In this document: positions 9,075 to 18,120 of the stretch, one piece after another
Position numbering within the stretch: position 1 is the stretch's first letter
How the letters are laid out: each line of letters begins with the position of its first letter
Assembly (NCBI RefSeq): GCF_014337195.1
Contig: NZ_CP060634.1
Span: 2,418,001-2,482,000, forward strand
DNA: 64,000 nucleotides
Direction: 5' to 3'
Origin: Qiania dongpingensis
Lineage (GTDB): Bacteria > Bacillota > Clostridia > Lachnospirales > Lachnospiraceae
Position numbers and translations under genes: made by a program
The notes under the pieces: generated by a model
Seen by the model: only the letters and a program-made list of their open reading frames with translations
What the model was told of the DNA's origin: nothing
The model's database searches: none

Positions 9075-10310
9075 ATGAAGAAAGTAGTATCTCTGATGTT
9101 AGCACTTGTCATGGTATTTTCTTTGGCTGCCTGCGGCGGCAAAGATAAGGACGCTAACAAAGGCAAGGAGACCACAGCCGCTGCTGGTTCTGAAGAGACC
9201 AAAAAAGAAGAAGGCAGCGCCAGCGGAGACGCGGAAACCATTAAAATCGGCCTTTGCCAGCCCTTCACCGGCCCCAACGCGGTTGCAGGTGAATACTCCA
9301 GATACGGCGTTGACCTGGCTGTTGAAGAAATCAACAATGCAGGCGGCTTCGAAGTGGGCGGCAAGATGTATAAGATTGAAATCGTGGAAGAGGACAATGA
9401 AGGCAAGCCTGAGATCACCAACAATGCTTACAATAAGCTGATCGGCCAGGATAAAGTTGCCGCCATCATCGGACCCGACTCCAGCGGTCCCCTTATTTCT
9501 GCAGGCCCTCTTGCAACAGCTGCGAAGGTTCCGGCTATCGGCACCACATCCAGCAACCCTGACTGTACGACCGTAGGCGGCGAGTATGTATTCCGTGCCT
9601 GCTGGATCGACAGCTTCCAGGCTGTAGTTTGCGCAAAGATGGCTCAGGAGACATTAAAAGCATCCAAGGTTGCCGTTCTTTACAGCAACGCTGATGACTA
9701 TTCTTCAGGACTGGCTACCAACTTCAAGAAAGAATTTGAAGCGGCAGGCGGCGAAGTAGTTGCATTCGAAGCATATGCAGGCGCTGATGTAAAAGACTTT
9801 AAGGCTCAGCTGACCAACATCCAGAATTCTGGAGCAGAAGTTATCTTCCTTCCCAACCAGGCTGGCGAGCTTCCTCTTCAGATCAAACAGATCCGTGAGA
9901 TGGGCATCGAAGCAGAAATCATGGGCGAGATGTCTTGGGATAACCCCAACGTACCCGAACTGGCTGGAAATGAGAACGTAGAAGGATGCTATTTCATCTC
10001 TCTGTTCGCTGCTGACAGCACGGACCCCGTTTCTCAGGCTTTCACAAAAGCATTCCGTGAGAAATACAACAAAGAGCCCAACACTCAGTCCACCATGTCT
10101 TATGACTGTGTACAGATTCTTGTAGATTCCTTCAAGAGAGCCGGAAAGGTAGATGACAGCGCAGCGCTTAGAGACGCGATCCAGGCGACCGACATCAACC
10201 TGCCCAGCGGTCATCTTGTATACGATGAAAACAGAGACCCGGAAAAATCTGCCAATGTTATGATTTATAAAGACGGTGTACCGACCTACGTTTCTACAAT
10301 CAATCCGTAA
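9075..10310 (+). CDS. livJ: Branched-chain-type amino acid ABC transporter, substrate-binding lipoprotein
   Basis: A 411-residue periplasmic-binding-protein type I (LivJ-like) lipoprotein. The signal peptide MKKVVSLMLALVMVFSLAAC ends in a lipobox with lipidated C20, followed by a Lys/Glu-rich linker. The body starts at about residue 55 (IKIGLCQPFTGPNAVAGEYS), a typical Peripla_BP_6 start. It captures the ligand outside the cell for LivHMGF. The ATG at 9075 is preferred over 9066 because AAGGAGG at 9058-9064 is too close to the latter. Ligand class is amino acid or amide by family; the neighbouring aldolase and aminotransferase suggest a catabolised amino compound. Confidence 0.93.
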   Translation: MKKVVSLMLALVMVFSLAACGGKDKDANKGKETTAAAGSEETKKEEGSASGDAETIKIGLCQPFTGPNAVAGEYSRYGVDLAVEEINNAGGFEVGGKMYKIEIVEEDNEGKPEITNNAYNKLIGQDKVAAIIGPDSSGPLISAGPLATAAKVPAIGTTSSNPDCTTVGGEYVFRACWIDSFQAVVCAKMAQETLKASKVAVLYSNADDYSSGLATNFKKEFEAAGGEVVAFEAYAGADVKDFKAQLTNIQNSGAEVIFLPNQAGELPLQIKQIREMGIEAEIMGEMSWDNPNVPELAGNENVEGCYFISLFAADSTDPVSQAFTKAFREKYNKEPNTQSTMSYDCVQILVDSFKRAGKVDDSAALRDAIQATDINLPSGHLVYDENRDPEKSANVMIYKDGVPTYVSTINP

Positions 10311-10324
10311 ACCGTAAGAATTGG

Positions 10325-10348
10325 GGAGCGAGGCGCAAGTCTCGCTCT
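10325..10348 (+). promoter_or_regulatory. Hairpin between binding-protein and permease genes
   Basis: GGAGCGAG and CTCGCTCT form an 8-bp stem with an 8-base loop, followed by CGTCTT. It lies where partial termination commonly lets the binding protein be made in excess over the permeases. Confidence 0.5.
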
Positions 10349-10420
10349 CGTCTTATGTAACGGGAGATAAAAGTTTTTCCAGGAGTGTATTCCTCCCATT
10401 TTTCAGAAAGAGGTGAAAAT

Positions 10421-11302
10421 ATGTCACAGTTTTTCCAGCTTCTCATCTACGGACTCCAGCTGGGTACCATATACGCACTGGTGGCACTCGGATATACTAT
10501 GGTATATGGAATCGTAGATTTGATTAACTTCGCCCACGGCGATTTCCTGATGCTGGGTGCCTATACGGCGTTTTTTGCGGCGCTTTTTGCAGGAGAAAAT
10601 TTCGTGGTATGCCTGATCATGGCTATGCTGGTGGCCGGCGTCATCGGTGTGATCACAGATAGGATCGCTTATAAGCCCATGAGGAACCAGCCGAAGCTGT
10701 CCGCGTTGATCACGGCCCTCGGCGTATCCACGTTCATCCAGAACCTTTGCAGGGCTCTGCCTTTTATCGGGCCTATCCCGAAAGCTTTTCCTACTCTGCT
10801 TCACAGCAAGAATCTCAAGATTTTCGGCGTTACCTTCACTACGACTCAGATTCTTTTGATCGTATTGGCTATCATCCTGATGCTTGGCCTTAACTTCATT
10901 GTCAACAAGACGAAGGTAGGCCGTGGCATGCGTGCGGTTTCTCTGGACAGAGACGCGGCGGCTCTCATGGGCATCAATATCAACGTGGTCATTGCCAGTA
11001 CCTTCTTCATCGGCGCGGCGCTGGCAGGCGCTGGCGGCGTGTTCTATGGAATCATGTATCCGACTCTGGAGGTGAGCATCGGCTCCTTCCTGGGTAACAA
11101 AGCGTTTATTGCCGCGGTAGTCGGCGGTATCGGCAGCATCAAGGGAGCCATGTTCGGCGGAATTATCATGGGTATCGCGGAGATTTTTGCCACGAACCTC
11201 AACGCAGACGTGGGATTCGGTGTGGCATACGCCATATTGATCGTGATCCTTCTTGTAAAGCCGGCCGGTCTGTTCGGCAAGCTGACAACAGAGAAAGTGT
11301 AG
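10421..11302 (+). CDS. livH: Branched-chain-type amino acid ABC transporter permease LivH
   Basis: A 293-residue inner-membrane permease with about eight hydrophobic helices. The family motifs MVYGIVDLINFAHGDFLMLG near the N-terminus and the GAALAGAGGVFYG loop are clear. It forms the channel with LivM. AGAGGTG precedes the ATG at 10421; the frame extends upstream to 10385 without a usable site. The stop is 10 bases before livM, which implies translational coupling. Confidence 0.94.
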   Translation: MSQFFQLLIYGLQLGTIYALVALGYTMVYGIVDLINFAHGDFLMLGAYTAFFAALFAGENFVVCLIMAMLVAGVIGVITDRIAYKPMRNQPKLSALITALGVSTFIQNLCRALPFIGPIPKAFPTLLHSKNLKIFGVTFTTTQILLIVLAIILMLGLNFIVNKTKVGRGMRAVSLDRDAAALMGININVVIASTFFIGAALAGAGGVFYGIMYPTLEVSIGSFLGNKAFIAAVVGGIGSIKGAMFGGIIMGIAEIFATNLNADVGFGVAYAILIVILLVKPAGLFGKLTTEKV

Positions 11303-11312
11303 GTGATATCGG

Positions 11313-12407
11313 ATGGGTAAGACAAAAGCAGTACAATTGCAGAAAATTAAAAAATCCTATGTCAGCTACATCATGATTCCTGTCCTTTTTGTGGTGATCC
11401 AGATTCTTTACAGAACGGAGATCCTCAACTCTTATTGGTATCAGATTTTACAGCTGGCATGTATCAACGGCATCGTGGCCATGAGCCTTAACCTGATCAA
11501 CGGTATGACAGGGCAGTTTTCACTGGGCCAGGCAGGTTTCATGTCCGTTGGCGCGTATACATCAGCAATGTTGACGAAGCTGGTATTCCAGCCGGCCATG
11601 GGAAATCCTTTTGCCTCTTACGGCCTGTTTTTCCTGGCGCTCTTAATCGGCGCGGCGGTGGCGGCGTTCATCGGCTTCCTGATCGGTATTCCTTCCCTCC
11701 GCTTGAAGGGCGATTATCTGGCCATCATTACACTTGGATTCAGTGAGATCATCCGTGTGCTGTGGCGTGTATTTCCTTTTTCCGGCAGGGCGAAGGGCCT
11801 CAACGGAATTCAGAAGCTGAGTACCTTCCCGATTATTTTCGTATCGGTGATCATCGTGATGATCCTGCTTCGTAACTTCACAAAATCCCGCTATGGACGA
11901 GGCTGTATCGCCATCCGTGAGAATGAGCTGGCAGCGGAGACCATGGGTATCAATACCACAAAAGCGAAGATCAAATCCTTTGTATTTTCCGCATTTATCG
12001 CAGGTTTGGGCGGAGGCTTGTATGCCCATCTGATGATGTTCATCAATCCTGAAATGTTCAGCCAGGTGAAATCCACCGATATGCTGTTGTTCCTCTATGC
12101 CGGCGGTGTGGGAAGCTACAGCAGCGCCCTTCTCGGAGCATTGATCTTCACGATGCTGCCGGAGTTCCTGCGTTTCATGGGTGAGTGGCGTCTCGTTATC
12201 TACGCGCTGATCCTGATCATCATCATGCTGAACCGCCCGAAGGGAATCTTTGGAAAACATGAGTTCGGATTTATGCGGTTTGGAGAAAAGGAAAGCGTTC
12301 ATCAGAAGGCGGATAACGGCGGATTGATTTCCTCCTTTACACAAAGTCGAAAAGCAAAGAAACTGGCGCAGGCGAGCAAGGCTGGCAACGACGCCGGAAA
12401 ACAATAA
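11313..12407 (+). CDS. livM: Branched-chain-type amino acid ABC transporter permease LivM
   Basis: A 364-residue permease partner of LivH. After a short charged N-terminus it has about nine hydrophobic segments with the family motifs LNLINGMTGQFSLGQAGFMS and GIPSLRLKGDYLAIITLGF. The EAA-like loop is AAETMGINTTKAKIKSF. A Lys- and Ala-rich cytoplasmic tail of about 40 residues closes the protein. It lies 10 bases after livH and 20 before livG, and its length is normal. Confidence 0.94.
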   Translation: MGKTKAVQLQKIKKSYVSYIMIPVLFVVIQILYRTEILNSYWYQILQLACINGIVAMSLNLINGMTGQFSLGQAGFMSVGAYTSAMLTKLVFQPAMGNPFASYGLFFLALLIGAAVAAFIGFLIGIPSLRLKGDYLAIITLGFSEIIRVLWRVFPFSGRAKGLNGIQKLSTFPIIFVSVIIVMILLRNFTKSRYGRGCIAIRENELAAETMGINTTKAKIKSFVFSAFIAGLGGGLYAHLMMFINPEMFSQVKSTDMLLFLYAGGVGSYSSALLGALIFTMLPEFLRFMGEWRLVIYALILIIIMLNRPKGIFGKHEFGFMRFGEKESVHQKADNGGLISSFTQSRKAKKLAQASKAGNDAGKQ

Positions 12408-12427
12408 GGGAGAAAGGAGGAAATGAC

Positions 12428-13204
12428 ATGTCGTTATTAACAGCAGAAAATTTATCCATCGAATTCGGCGGACTGAAAGCGGTGCAGGACTTCAATCTGG
12501 AACTGAGGAAGAACGAGCTTCTTGCCATTATTGGGCCCAACGGCGCCGGGAAAACTACAATCTTCAATATGCTGACGGGCATCTACCAGCCGACACACGG
12601 CACGGTGAAACTGGGTGAGCAGGTGATGAACGGCCTCCGCTCCAATGTGTTCACGGAGCACGGGATTGCCAGGACGTTCCAGAATATCCGTCTGTTCGGC
12701 AGCGCCAGTGTGCTGGACAATATCATCATCGCCATGGAGCTTCAGGTTACCTATAATCTTGCCAGCGCGATTTTCCGGACCAGGAAATTCCGGAAACAGG
12801 AAGAAGATTTCAAAAACCAGGCCATGGAGCTTCTGAAGGTATTCCGTCTGGACGATAAAGCGGACTTCCTCGCGAAGAACCTGCCTTACGGTGAACAGCG
12901 CCGTCTGGAGATCGCGAGAGCATTGGCTACCAGGCCCAAGATTCTTTGTCTGGATGAGCCGGCGGCCGGCATGAACCCCAGTGAAGTGGATGAGCTTGTG
13001 GGACTGATCAAGGAAATAAGGGAGAAATTCGATATCACGATCATTCTCATCGAGCACCATATGAACATGGTCATGGCCATTGCCGACAGGATCAAGGTAA
13101 TCGACTTCGGCGTGACCATCGCTGAGGGCCTTCCTTCCGAGGTACAAAATGACCCGAAGGTTATCGAGGCATATCTTGGAAAGGAGGAAGAGGAATTATG
13201 TTAG
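12428..13204 (+). CDS. livG: Branched-chain-type amino acid ABC transporter ATPase LivG
   Basis: A 258-residue ABC ATPase. It has Walker A GPNGAGKTT, a signature-like segment (YGEQRRLEIARAL), Walker B LCLDEPAAGMNP and the switch histidine region IIEHHMNMV. The phenylalanine-rich TFQNIRLF insert and the C-terminal segment ending in EAYLG are typical of LivG. AAAGGAGG lies upstream of the ATG. Its last seven bases overlap the livF start, so the two are translationally coupled. It powers LivHM together with LivF. Confidence 0.95.
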   Translation: MSLLTAENLSIEFGGLKAVQDFNLELRKNELLAIIGPNGAGKTTIFNMLTGIYQPTHGTVKLGEQVMNGLRSNVFTEHGIARTFQNIRLFGSASVLDNIIIAMELQVTYNLASAIFRTRKFRKQEEDFKNQAMELLKVFRLDDKADFLAKNLPYGEQRRLEIARALATRPKILCLDEPAAGMNPSEVDELVGLIKEIREKFDITIILIEHHMNMVMAIADRIKVIDFGVTIAEGLPSEVQNDPKVIEAYLGKEEEELC

Positions 13205-13905
13205 AGGTCAAAAACCTGGTGGTGAATTACGGCTCCATCAAAGGTGTGGACGATATCAGCTTCCATGTGGACGAAGGAGAGATCGTTACTCTGATCGGAG
13301 CCAACGGCGCCGGAAAAACCAGTACTCTGCGCGCACTCTCCGGCCTGAACAAGGTAGGCGCCGTGACTTCCATTAAGTTCATGGGAGAAGAACTGACTAA
13401 GATGACGCCCCACCAGATCGTGGCGAAGGGACTGAACCATGTGCCAGAAGGAAGAAGGATCTTCTACAGCATGACGGTGAAGGAAAACCTGCTGATGGGA
13501 GCGTGGACCGATAAGGATACGGCGACCATTAAAAAGAATATGGAACGGGCATATACGCTGTTCCCCCGTCTGAAGGAACGGGAGAGCCAGATAGGCGGGA
13601 CATTATCCGGCGGCGAGCAGCAGATGCTGGCGGTTGCCAGGGCATTGATGACCGGAGGGAAGATGCTTCTTTTGGATGAGCCCTCCATGGGACTCGCGCC
13701 CATCGTTGTAAGGGGTATTTTTGATATCATCCAGGAACTGCAGAAGGAAGGCATGACGATCCTTCTGGTGGAGCAGAACGCCAACATGGCGCTTTCCATC
13801 GCCAACCGCGCGTACGTCCTGGAAACAGGCAAGATTTCTCTTGAGGGGCCTGCGGCCGAGATAAAGGCCAATGACCAGGTAAGAAAGTCGTACCTGGGAG
13901 CATAA
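13198..13905 (+). CDS. livF: Branched-chain-type amino acid ABC transporter ATPase LivF
   Basis: A 235-residue ABC ATPase with Walker A GANGAGKTS, signature LSGGEQQMLAVARAL, Walker B LLLDEPSMGLAP and the LivF-specific NHVPEGRRIF stretch. Length is normal for LivF. The start is the ATG at 13198 inside the last codons of livG, with GGAGGAAGAGG upstream. It completes the five-gene importer. A 55-base gap follows before the aminotransferase gene. Confidence 0.95.
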   Translation: MLEVKNLVVNYGSIKGVDDISFHVDEGEIVTLIGANGAGKTSTLRALSGLNKVGAVTSIKFMGEELTKMTPHQIVAKGLNHVPEGRRIFYSMTVKENLLMGAWTDKDTATIKKNMERAYTLFPRLKERESQIGGTLSGGEQQMLAVARALMTGGKMLLLDEPSMGLAPIVVRGIFDIIQELQKEGMTILLVEQNANMALSIANRAYVLETGKISLEGPAAEIKANDQVRKSYLGA

Positions 13906-13960
13906 ATAACAGACACAATATTGATAAGCCAATTTTTATTATAATAGGGGGTATCCGGCC

Positions 13961-15139
13961 ATGAGTCGTGTATCAAAAACAGGAAAATGCGTAGATCGTT
14001 CTTCTATCCGTATTTTCTTAGAAAAACAAAACAAAATAGCGGAGTCTTGCGACGATATGATCTCGTTCACCATTGGCGAGCCTGATTTCCAGACGCCGCC
14101 GAACATCGTGGAGGCCGCCATCCAGGCTCTTTCTGAAGGAAAGACGAAATATGCGCCCAACTCAGGTATTCCTGAGCTGAGGAAAGCGATTTCCGAGGAT
14201 CTGGAGAGGACCCACGGTGTCCACTATGATCCGGAAACGGAGATTGTCATCACCCCCAGCGGAATGGATACGCTGCGTCTTACGGCCATGGCCGTCCTGG
14301 ATGATGACGAGGAAATGATCGTAAATGATCCCTGCTGGGCAAATCATCCGAATCATTCCAAGATCGCACACGGCAAGCCGGTACTGGTCCCGGTTCATGA
14401 GGAAGATAATTTCTTCTACAACCTGGAGGAACTGGAGAAGTATGTAAACGAGAAGACGAAGGCAATCCTTCTGAATTCCCCGAACAACCCCACCGGTGGC
14501 GTGATTTCCCATGAAGCGCTGTGCGCATTCTGCGACTTCTGCAAGAAACACGATCTGCTGGTGATCTCTGATGAAGTTTACTATAACATCATTTTTGACG
14601 GACTGAAGTTCTACAGCCCCGCTATGATAGAGGGGATGAAGGACAGGGTGATCATTTCCCAGTCCTTCTCCAAGACCTATGCGATGACGGGCTGGAGACT
14701 CGCTTATGCGGCGGGACCTGCCGATATCATCGAAGCGATCGGGAGACTCAATGAGAATTCCATCTCTTGTGTGAATACCTTTGTCCAGTGGGCAGGAGTA
14801 GAAGCGATCAAGGGGACCAGAAAATACATAGACGCAATGGTAAAGGAATTTGAAAACCGGAGGAACATCGTTTATGAAGGAATCAATGCCATCGACGGTC
14901 TTTCCTGTGTGAAGCCCCAGGGTGCGTTCTATGCCTTCGTAAATATCAAGAAGACAGGGCTAAGCGCCGAGGAATTTGCCACAAGGCTTTTGGAAGAGAA
15001 GCATGTGGGCATGGTTCCCGGCACCGGGTTCGGCGCTTCTGGAGAAGGCTTCGTACGTCTTTCCTATGCGACCTCTACGGATAATATCCGGGACGGCATC
15101 AAACGGATGGGAGAATTTGTGGCGAGTCTGAAAAAATAA
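13961..15139 (+). CDS. PLP-dependent aminotransferase, class I/II (AspC/PatA-like)
   Basis: A 392-residue fold-type I aminotransferase. The PLP Schiff-base lysine is K238 in SQSFSKTYAMTGWR, the asparagine and proline of NSPNNPTGG contact the cofactor, and the C-terminal arginine of GFVRLSYA should bind the substrate carboxylate. The N-terminal FTIGEPDF motif is typical. AGGGGG at about 13946 supports ATG 13961. Placed behind livF, it probably transaminates the imported amino acid or a product of it, but aspartate, alanine and aromatic specificities cannot be told apart here. Confidence 0.93.
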   Translation: MSRVSKTGKCVDRSSIRIFLEKQNKIAESCDDMISFTIGEPDFQTPPNIVEAAIQALSEGKTKYAPNSGIPELRKAISEDLERTHGVHYDPETEIVITPSGMDTLRLTAMAVLDDDEEMIVNDPCWANHPNHSKIAHGKPVLVPVHEEDNFFYNLEELEKYVNEKTKAILLNSPNNPTGGVISHEALCAFCDFCKKHDLLVISDEVYYNIIFDGLKFYSPAMIEGMKDRVIISQSFSKTYAMTGWRLAYAAGPADIIEAIGRLNENSISCVNTFVQWAGVEAIKGTRKYIDAMVKEFENRRNIVYEGINAIDGLSCVKPQGAFYAFVNIKKTGLSAEEFATRLLEEKHVGMVPGTGFGASGEGFVRLSYATSTDNIRDGIKRMGEFVASLKK

Positions 15140-15179
15140 GAAGAGCATCTAATACGAACTAGTTCATAAATGGTTGTTA

Positions 15180-15241
15180 AAAGCTCTGCAAAGCATGGGG
15201 CGGGATTCCATTGATTCCGTCCCATCACTGTGCAGGGCTTT
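15180..15241 (+). promoter_or_regulatory. Nested stem-loop downstream of the aminotransferase gene
   Basis: AAAGCTCTGC (15180-15189) pairs with GCAGGGCTTT (15232-15241). Inside it ATGGGGCGGGA (15195-15205) pairs with TTCCGTCCCAT (15215-15225) using two G-T pairs. There is no T-run, so it is not a standard terminator. The 10-bp palindrome GAACTAGTTC at 15156-15165 just upstream could be an operator. Confidence 0.55.
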
Positions 15242-15289
15242 GTGGTATGTTGAAGGAAAACGTTTTTTGCTGGAAAAATCTTACGGGGG

Positions 15290-15346
15290 TGAACAGGCTT
15301 GAAAAGAGGATGCTTTCCGGGTAAACTAAGAATAGCATCCTGTTCA
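15290..15346 (+). promoter_or_regulatory. Overlapping alternative hairpins in the PucR gene leader
   Basis: TGAACAGG (15290-15297) is complementary to CCTGTTCA (15339-15346), and AGGATGCT (15307-15314) to AGCATCCT (15334-15341). The two right arms share three bases, so the full-length stems compete. This lies 30 bases before the regulator start and may be a regulatory leader or an operator. Confidence 0.45.
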
Positions 15347-15376
15347 GCCGTAAAAAACGGAGGAGAGTGATAAATC

Positions 15377-16549
15377 ATGCCGATTACGGTAAAAGAGATC
15401 ATGCAGCTGAAGGAATTTCAGAATTTCACCTTGATTGCCGGGCGTGAGGGGGAGGGAAAAGAAATTATGAACATTGGCATCCTGGATTATGAGTATGCCA
15501 ATGAGGACCCTGATCTGGAACGGCTCTGGGCTTTTGGAAAGAATGCGTTTGTGATTTCCAGTCTTTTATTTGCAAAAGACCATCCGGAACGGATCTTATC
15601 GGCGATCAAGGGCTTATGCCGGGACGGAGTGGCCGCGCTGGCCATCAAGACGATTTATTATGATACACTTCCTCAGGATGCCATGGACTATGCCAATGAA
15701 CATAGGCTTCCTGTCTATACCTTTGGACGGGACGACGCCTATTTTCAGGATATAGCAGTGATCATCCGGACAAAAATGGAAGAAAGAGACGATACGGAGC
15801 TGCTGGAGCAGAAGATAGGCCTCCTGGTCAACGATAATCTGAGCGTTGCCAATGTCAGGAGCCTGTCCCAGGAGATTCTGCCTGAGGGAGGATACCGGCA
15901 GTACCTGTCGGTTTACTGTAATGCGAAATCTCTGTCGGAGAGCATTTACTATGTACGTGCCTTTAATGAACTGAGGGACAGACTCGGCAGGCGGGATGCG
16001 GCTTTCCGGTTTCGCAATGGTTATCTGATCGTGATGGACATGGAGGAGAGGCAGATAAAGGGGGATCTGGCGGGGACAGTCATGAGAAATCTGTCGCTGA
16101 AGCAGGAGGATTATTTCGTTGGTATTGGTACCATCCATGGCAGCATGGATGAGGTCAGCATTTCCATGCAGGAAGCGCTTTATGCCAGCCAGTACGCGAA
16201 GCTTTTGGGGGAAAGCTCTGTGTGCTTCCAGCAGATGGGAATCTATCAGATATTGCTTCCTTACTGCAGGAGCCCTTGGATGGAACAGTACTGCAGGAAT
16301 ATTTTAGAGCCGATCCTGGACTTCGACCGGCAGTATGACGGAGAACTGTTTCAGACAGCGCTTCTTTATGTAAAGATGAACGGCGATGTTGAGCAGGTGG
16401 CTGCTCAGCTCCATCTGCACAAAAATACCATCCGCTACCGGATGAGCCGGGTGCGGGAGCTGATAGGCGCGGACGGAGACGCCAGGTTTGACGAACAGAT
16501 ATCCATCGCATTCCGCACCTATGAAATACAGAGGGATATTTCCCAGTGA
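15377..16549 (+). CDS. PucR family transcriptional regulator
   Basis: A 390-residue cytoplasmic regulator. Residues 1-130 match the PucR N-terminal ligand-sensing domain (ITVKEIMQL, a GREG loop, then LWAFGKNAFVISSLLF). A GGDEF-like central part follows. The C-terminal helix-turn-helix of the PucR type (VEQVAAQLHLHKNTIRYRM) is at about 338-362. PucR proteins usually control purine or amino-acid utilisation genes close by. Here the aldolase-Liv-aminotransferase operon directly upstream on the same strand is the obvious candidate target. The ATG at 15377 follows GGAGGAG. The palindromic elements just upstream could be its binding sites (inference). Confidence 0.92.
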   Translation: MPITVKEIMQLKEFQNFTLIAGREGEGKEIMNIGILDYEYANEDPDLERLWAFGKNAFVISSLLFAKDHPERILSAIKGLCRDGVAALAIKTIYYDTLPQDAMDYANEHRLPVYTFGRDDAYFQDIAVIIRTKMEERDDTELLEQKIGLLVNDNLSVANVRSLSQEILPEGGYRQYLSVYCNAKSLSESIYYVRAFNELRDRLGRRDAAFRFRNGYLIVMDMEERQIKGDLAGTVMRNLSLKQEDYFVGIGTIHGSMDEVSISMQEALYASQYAKLLGESSVCFQQMGIYQILLPYCRSPWMEQYCRNILEPILDFDRQYDGELFQTALLYVKMNGDVEQVAAQLHLHKNTIRYRMSRVRELIGADGDARFDEQISIAFRTYEIQRDISQ

Positions 16550-16569
16550 AACAGGAGAAATGGAAACCA

Positions 16570-17052
16570 TTATAATTCCAGAGAGAAGAAATCACTGTTT
16601 TCATAGGGATAATCGTATACTACAGGGAGCTGGTTTTCTTCTATTTTTTGAAAACCAGCTTTTTTGTAGAAACGATGCGCCCGTTCTGTATTTTTGGGAG
16701 TATCCAGCAGCAGTCTTTTGATGCCTTGCTCTTGGGCGAAATCCAAGAGCACCGTATACAGCCGGCGTCCCAGATGGAAAGGACGGCCGCGGTATGATTC
16801 TTCTACAAAAAATTTTTTTAGAACGGCGATTCCATTCCCGCAGTTCATGAGGGCAATGCTTCCTACGATTTTTTCTTCGTCCGTCGCGACCCAGAAGCTG
16901 CCTCCGTTTTTCAGATAATGTTCCCGGATATGGAGCAATTCAGGCTGGTCGTCAATGGTAACAGGGGGACGGGTCCCGTCATTCTGGCAGTGGAGGACCA
17001 AATCGATTACGGCCTCAGCATCCGCTTCGGTATAAGTTCTTATTGTGATCAT
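16570..17052 (-). CDS. GNAT family N-acetyltransferase
   Basis: A 160-residue GNAT acetyltransferase. The acetyl-CoA binding motif A is VEESYRGRPFHLGRRLY, and the C-terminal part (NTERAHRFYKKAGFQKI) is the usual motif B. The acceptor is unknown. The minus-strand ATG at 17052 is preceded by AAGGAG. It converges with the PucR gene (20-base gap) and is divergent from the LysR gene across a 153-bp region, an arrangement in which the LysR regulator often controls its divergent neighbour. Confidence 0.9.
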   Translation of the reverse strand: MITIRTYTEADAEAVIDLVLHCQNDGTRPPVTIDDQPELLHIREHYLKNGGSFWVATDEEKIVGSIALMNCGNGIAVLKKFFVEESYRGRPFHLGRRLYTVLLDFAQEQGIKRLLLDTPKNTERAHRFYKKAGFQKIEENQLPVVYDYPYENSDFFSLEL

Positions 17053-17085
17053 GATAGGAACTCCTTTTTGATTTATTTAAAGGTC

Positions 17086-17114
17086 TTGACAGTGTTCGGA
17101 TTCTTTTCTATAAT
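17086..17114 (+). promoter_or_regulatory. Consensus sigma-A promoter for the LysR gene
   Basis: TTGACA (17086-17091) and TATAAT (17109-17114) are both perfect and 17 bases apart, giving a leader of about 85 bases to the GTG start of the LysR gene. Confidence 0.85.
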
Positions 17115-17205
17115 AACACAAACAAATGATTTAGAAAAATTGAATATTATAAAATTAGAATTCAGAATAAATGATGGATGGAACAGCTAACCAAGGGGTA
17201 TTACA

Positions 17206-18120
17206 GTGGATACGAAATACTTAAGAACATTTAAGACGATTCTGGAAACGGGAAGCTTCCAGAGAGCGGCCGACCGGCTGAATTATGCCCAGTCTACGGT
17301 GACCTTGCAGATACAGCTGATCGAGCAGGAGTTATCCATAAAACTGTTTGACAAGATTGGCCGTAAAATGGAGCTCACCCAGGCTGGAAAGGAATTGCTG
17401 CCCTTTGTGGATTCCGTATTGGAAGCGGAAAAGCAGATGGAGAACTACAGCAAAAGCGAAACAGAACTGTCCGGGACTCTTCGGGCGGCAATGCCTGAAA
17501 CGCTTTTGACATATCAGATGCAGCCGGTGCTGCGGAGATTTCATGAACAGGCGCCGAATGTCAAGCTGTCCCTGCAGGCGTTAAATTGCTATGATATCCG
17601 TGAACAGGTCCTGAACGGAGGCACAGATATAGGGATTCATTACAATGTGGGCGGATATGGCGCGTCGGTCACAGTCCGGAGACTGAGCAGCTATCCTTTG
17701 TCCTTGATAGGTTCCCCTGAACTGGACGATGAGGCCGGAAATTTTATGAAATCGGGGCAGAGGAAAGAGATTTGTCTGCTGACTGTGGACAGAAACAGTC
17801 TTTATCATAAAATGTTGGATGAATACCTGCGGAGAAAAGACATAGCAGTGAGCAGAGAAATGGAAATATGCAGTGTGGAAGCGGTGAAACGGAGTGTCGC
17901 GAGTGATCTGGGAATCGCATTTCTGCCCAGATTTACAGTGGAAGAGGAATTAAAGCGCGGCGAGGTCAAGGAACTTCGCATGAAACCAGCGGATCAGGAG
18001 ATCACAGCGGCCTGTATCTATCATAAAAACAAGTGGATGACTCCGGCGATGACCTTGTTTTTACGCATACTGGAAGAGCAGATCGGCGAGGAGAGGAGCG
18101 GTTATGAAGCGCAGAGATAA
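17206..18120 (+). CDS. LysR family transcriptional regulator
   Basis: A 304-residue LysR-type regulator. The N-terminal winged helix-turn-helix spans about residues 1-60, with the recognition region GSFQRAADRLNYAQSTVTLQ. The remaining 210 residues form the periplasmic-binding-like effector domain (TLRAAMPETLLTYQMQPVL and onward). Translation starts at GTG 17206 behind AAGGGG, and a consensus promoter lies upstream. Its last 17 bases overlap the start of a truncated dCMP deaminase gene. The divergent acetyltransferase is a plausible target; the ligand is unknown. Confidence 0.92.
   Translation: MDTKYLRTFKTILETGSFQRAADRLNYAQSTVTLQIQLIEQELSIKLFDKIGRKMELTQAGKELLPFVDSVLEAEKQMENYSKSETELSGTLRAAMPETLLTYQMQPVLRRFHEQAPNVKLSLQALNCYDIREQVLNGGTDIGIHYNVGGYGASVTVRRLSSYPLSLIGSPELDDEAGNFMKSGQRKEICLLTVDRNSLYHKMLDEYLRRKDIAVSREMEICSVEAVKRSVASDLGIAFLPRFTVEEELKRGEVKELRMKPADQEITAACIYHKNKWMTPAMTLFLRILEEQIGEERSGYEAQR

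Noticed and set aside
15140-15376. T-box or amino-acid riboswitch upstream of the PucR gene
   Set aside because: The stems lack a T-box sequence, a K-turn or any riboswitch core I know, and no terminator follows.
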